A stretch of 64,000 nt of DNA from Wolfiporia cocos (lineage: Eukaryota; Basidiomycota; Agaricomycetes; Polyporales; Phaeolaceae), in NCBI GenBank assembly GCA_029448655.1, contig JACCLO010000002.1, forward strand, positions 1,736,001-1,800,000, given 5' to 3'. The notes below the pieces were generated by a model. It had not been told where the DNA came from and did not search any database. It worked only from the letters and a program-made list of their open reading frames with translations. This document shows positions 63,070-64,000 of the stretch, one piece after another (the first letter of the stretch is position 1; each line of letters starts with the position of its first letter). The position numbers and the translations under genes are program-made.

Positions 63070-64000
63070 ATGCTCCGCTCGGTGCAGCTGCCCACAGCTC
63101 CTCAACCAGGCTGGGAGCTTGAGAATCCTCCAGATGATGGGGAGACAGAGCTGAAGAGCATCCCTGAGAGGTGCACAGTACTATATCTCACGCAAAAGCC
63201 ATGCCCTAATGAATCCCGACAGCCTCGTGGTTTTGCAGTCATTGAGACAGTGTAAATACACTCAGAAAGCCACTTTCGGTATATGTGTTGATACCCCATC
63301 GTAGCCCGTAACAAGTGGATATCATCGGCCTTTCCCAAATTCTCGACCAAGGCTCGCGGAAGCAAGCCCGCTGATGTGGTACCTCCTCCGCATACAACCA
63401 AAGCGCACGGAAGGTATGATGTCAGGATAGGTCCCCATGTGTTCTCAGGAACAGCACTCTACGAAGTGCACTACCTCCCACAAGCACCCACCATGGTACC
63501 TGCGTACCCGCAGCAAAGCCACGCTCCTACCACGCAAACTGGCCCGTATACTGGACAACCTTCCAGCATGCAGCAGGCATCAACTACACAGCTTGCGATG
63601 TCGGCGCTGTCGGGGCAGAGCACCGGCACTAATGCGCAAATAGCCATCGATTCTTTGTTTGGATCCGTCACACCGGAAATGTCGAACCAAATCAACATGG
63701 CCTCCATATCAAACCCGACTCTCAAGAATCTGCTCAACCTGGTTGCGACGGGTCAAGCTCCATCAGATCAACTCAAGACACTTGAACTTCTTATACAGTC
63801 CATGCGAGCTTCTCAGCCGCCAGAGCCTTTGACAGGTTCCTCTTCAGGTGTTAACCCCTCACTACCTCCTGCCGCACTACCTAGCGCAGTCAAAGACTTC
63901 GACTTAATTATCGAATTTGCAGAGAAACAGTCTGATAGGTGGATCATCCCTCGTGGTCCTGTTAGGTGTGAGCGGACGCATACGGACCATAAGGGCAACA
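63070..64000 (+). CDS. Unidentified protein, 5' part (runs off the end)
   Basis: A gene divergent from BDP1. From ATG 63,070 (MLRSVQLPTAPQPGWELENP; an upstream ATG at 62,977 is also in frame) it reads DDGETELKSIPERCTVLYLT and RQPRGFAVIET, then after an intron of about 65 bp WISSAFPKFSTKARGSKPAD, HVFSGTALYEVHYLPQAP, a Gln/Ser/Thr-rich part, MASISNPTLKNLLNLVATG, DQLKTLELLIQSMRAS and FDLIIEFAEKQSDRWIIPRG, still open at the window edge. Not a family I can name; the late part (WIIPRGPVRCER) looks like a conserved folded segment. Probably nuclear, by composition only. Confidence 0.6.

Noticed and set aside
1..64000. CRISPR arrays, bacterial operons or ribosome binding sites
   Set aside because: Genome is eukaryotic with spliceosomal introns; no regularly spaced repeats with unique spacers were seen.

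Overview
The window is nuclear DNA of a filamentous basidiomycete, most likely an Agaricomycete. The evidence is: genes broken by many 45-70 bp GT-AG introns; compact, often divergent gene pairs; a full set of fungal housekeeping proteins (EF-2, UTP11, Rfc4, Cfd1, Rpb6, Bdp1, Dmc1, mitochondrial SerRS); an intron-containing nuclear tRNA-Phe(GAA); and basidiomycete-type transposons (Ty3/gypsy chromovirus, Plavaka-like relic). Genus cannot be fixed from the sequence alone; a polypore-like species is a guess.

Layout. Bases 1-32,600 are gene-dense: EF-2 3' end, APH-fold kinase-like protein, PAP2 phosphatase, GPI-anchored PI-PLC-like protein, FAR1/WRKY-like zinc protein, UTP11, small heat-shock protein with HSE and TATA, VHS-GAT protein (LSB5-like), mitochondrial seryl-tRNA synthetase, RFC4, CFD1, two RNA-binding proteins flanking a family I.5-like lipase, RPB6, an Hst3/Hst4-type sirtuin, a METTL13-like methyltransferase and an RNase T2. 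Bases about 33,000-57,700 are a transposon-rich island. Bases 58,100-64,000 are genic again: DMC1, tRNA-Phe, BDP1 and an unidentified gene running off the end.

The island centres on an intact 10,001-bp Ty3/gypsy chromovirus (36,466-46,466). Its two 699-bp LTRs look identical and are flanked by a 5-bp target duplication (AGGGT). It has an extra ORF ahead of gag, a CCHC gag, and a pol of 1,511 codons running protease-RT-RNase H-integrase-chromodomain and then a complete dUTPase domain. An 11-nt exact complement between the predicted RNA 5' end and the site just after the 5' LTR indicates Tf1-type self-priming. Around it lie a solo LTR of the same family, solo LTRs of two other families, foldback and TIR elements, and a broken Plavaka-type transposase.

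Around 53,500-57,700 there is a rearranged inverted duplicate of the RPB6-to-RNase T2 locus at 26,900-33,100. About 4 kb is missing from its middle, so that a 3'-truncated RNase T2 copy is joined tail-to-tail to a 3'-truncated RPB6 copy. Two full-length EthD-like genes flank this block as inverted repeats, and a third EthD fragment sits at the parental locus. The most notable novelty candidates are the dUTPase-bearing self-primed chromovirus with its extra ORF, the mosaic duplication, and several short repeats whose hairpins show compensatory changes.
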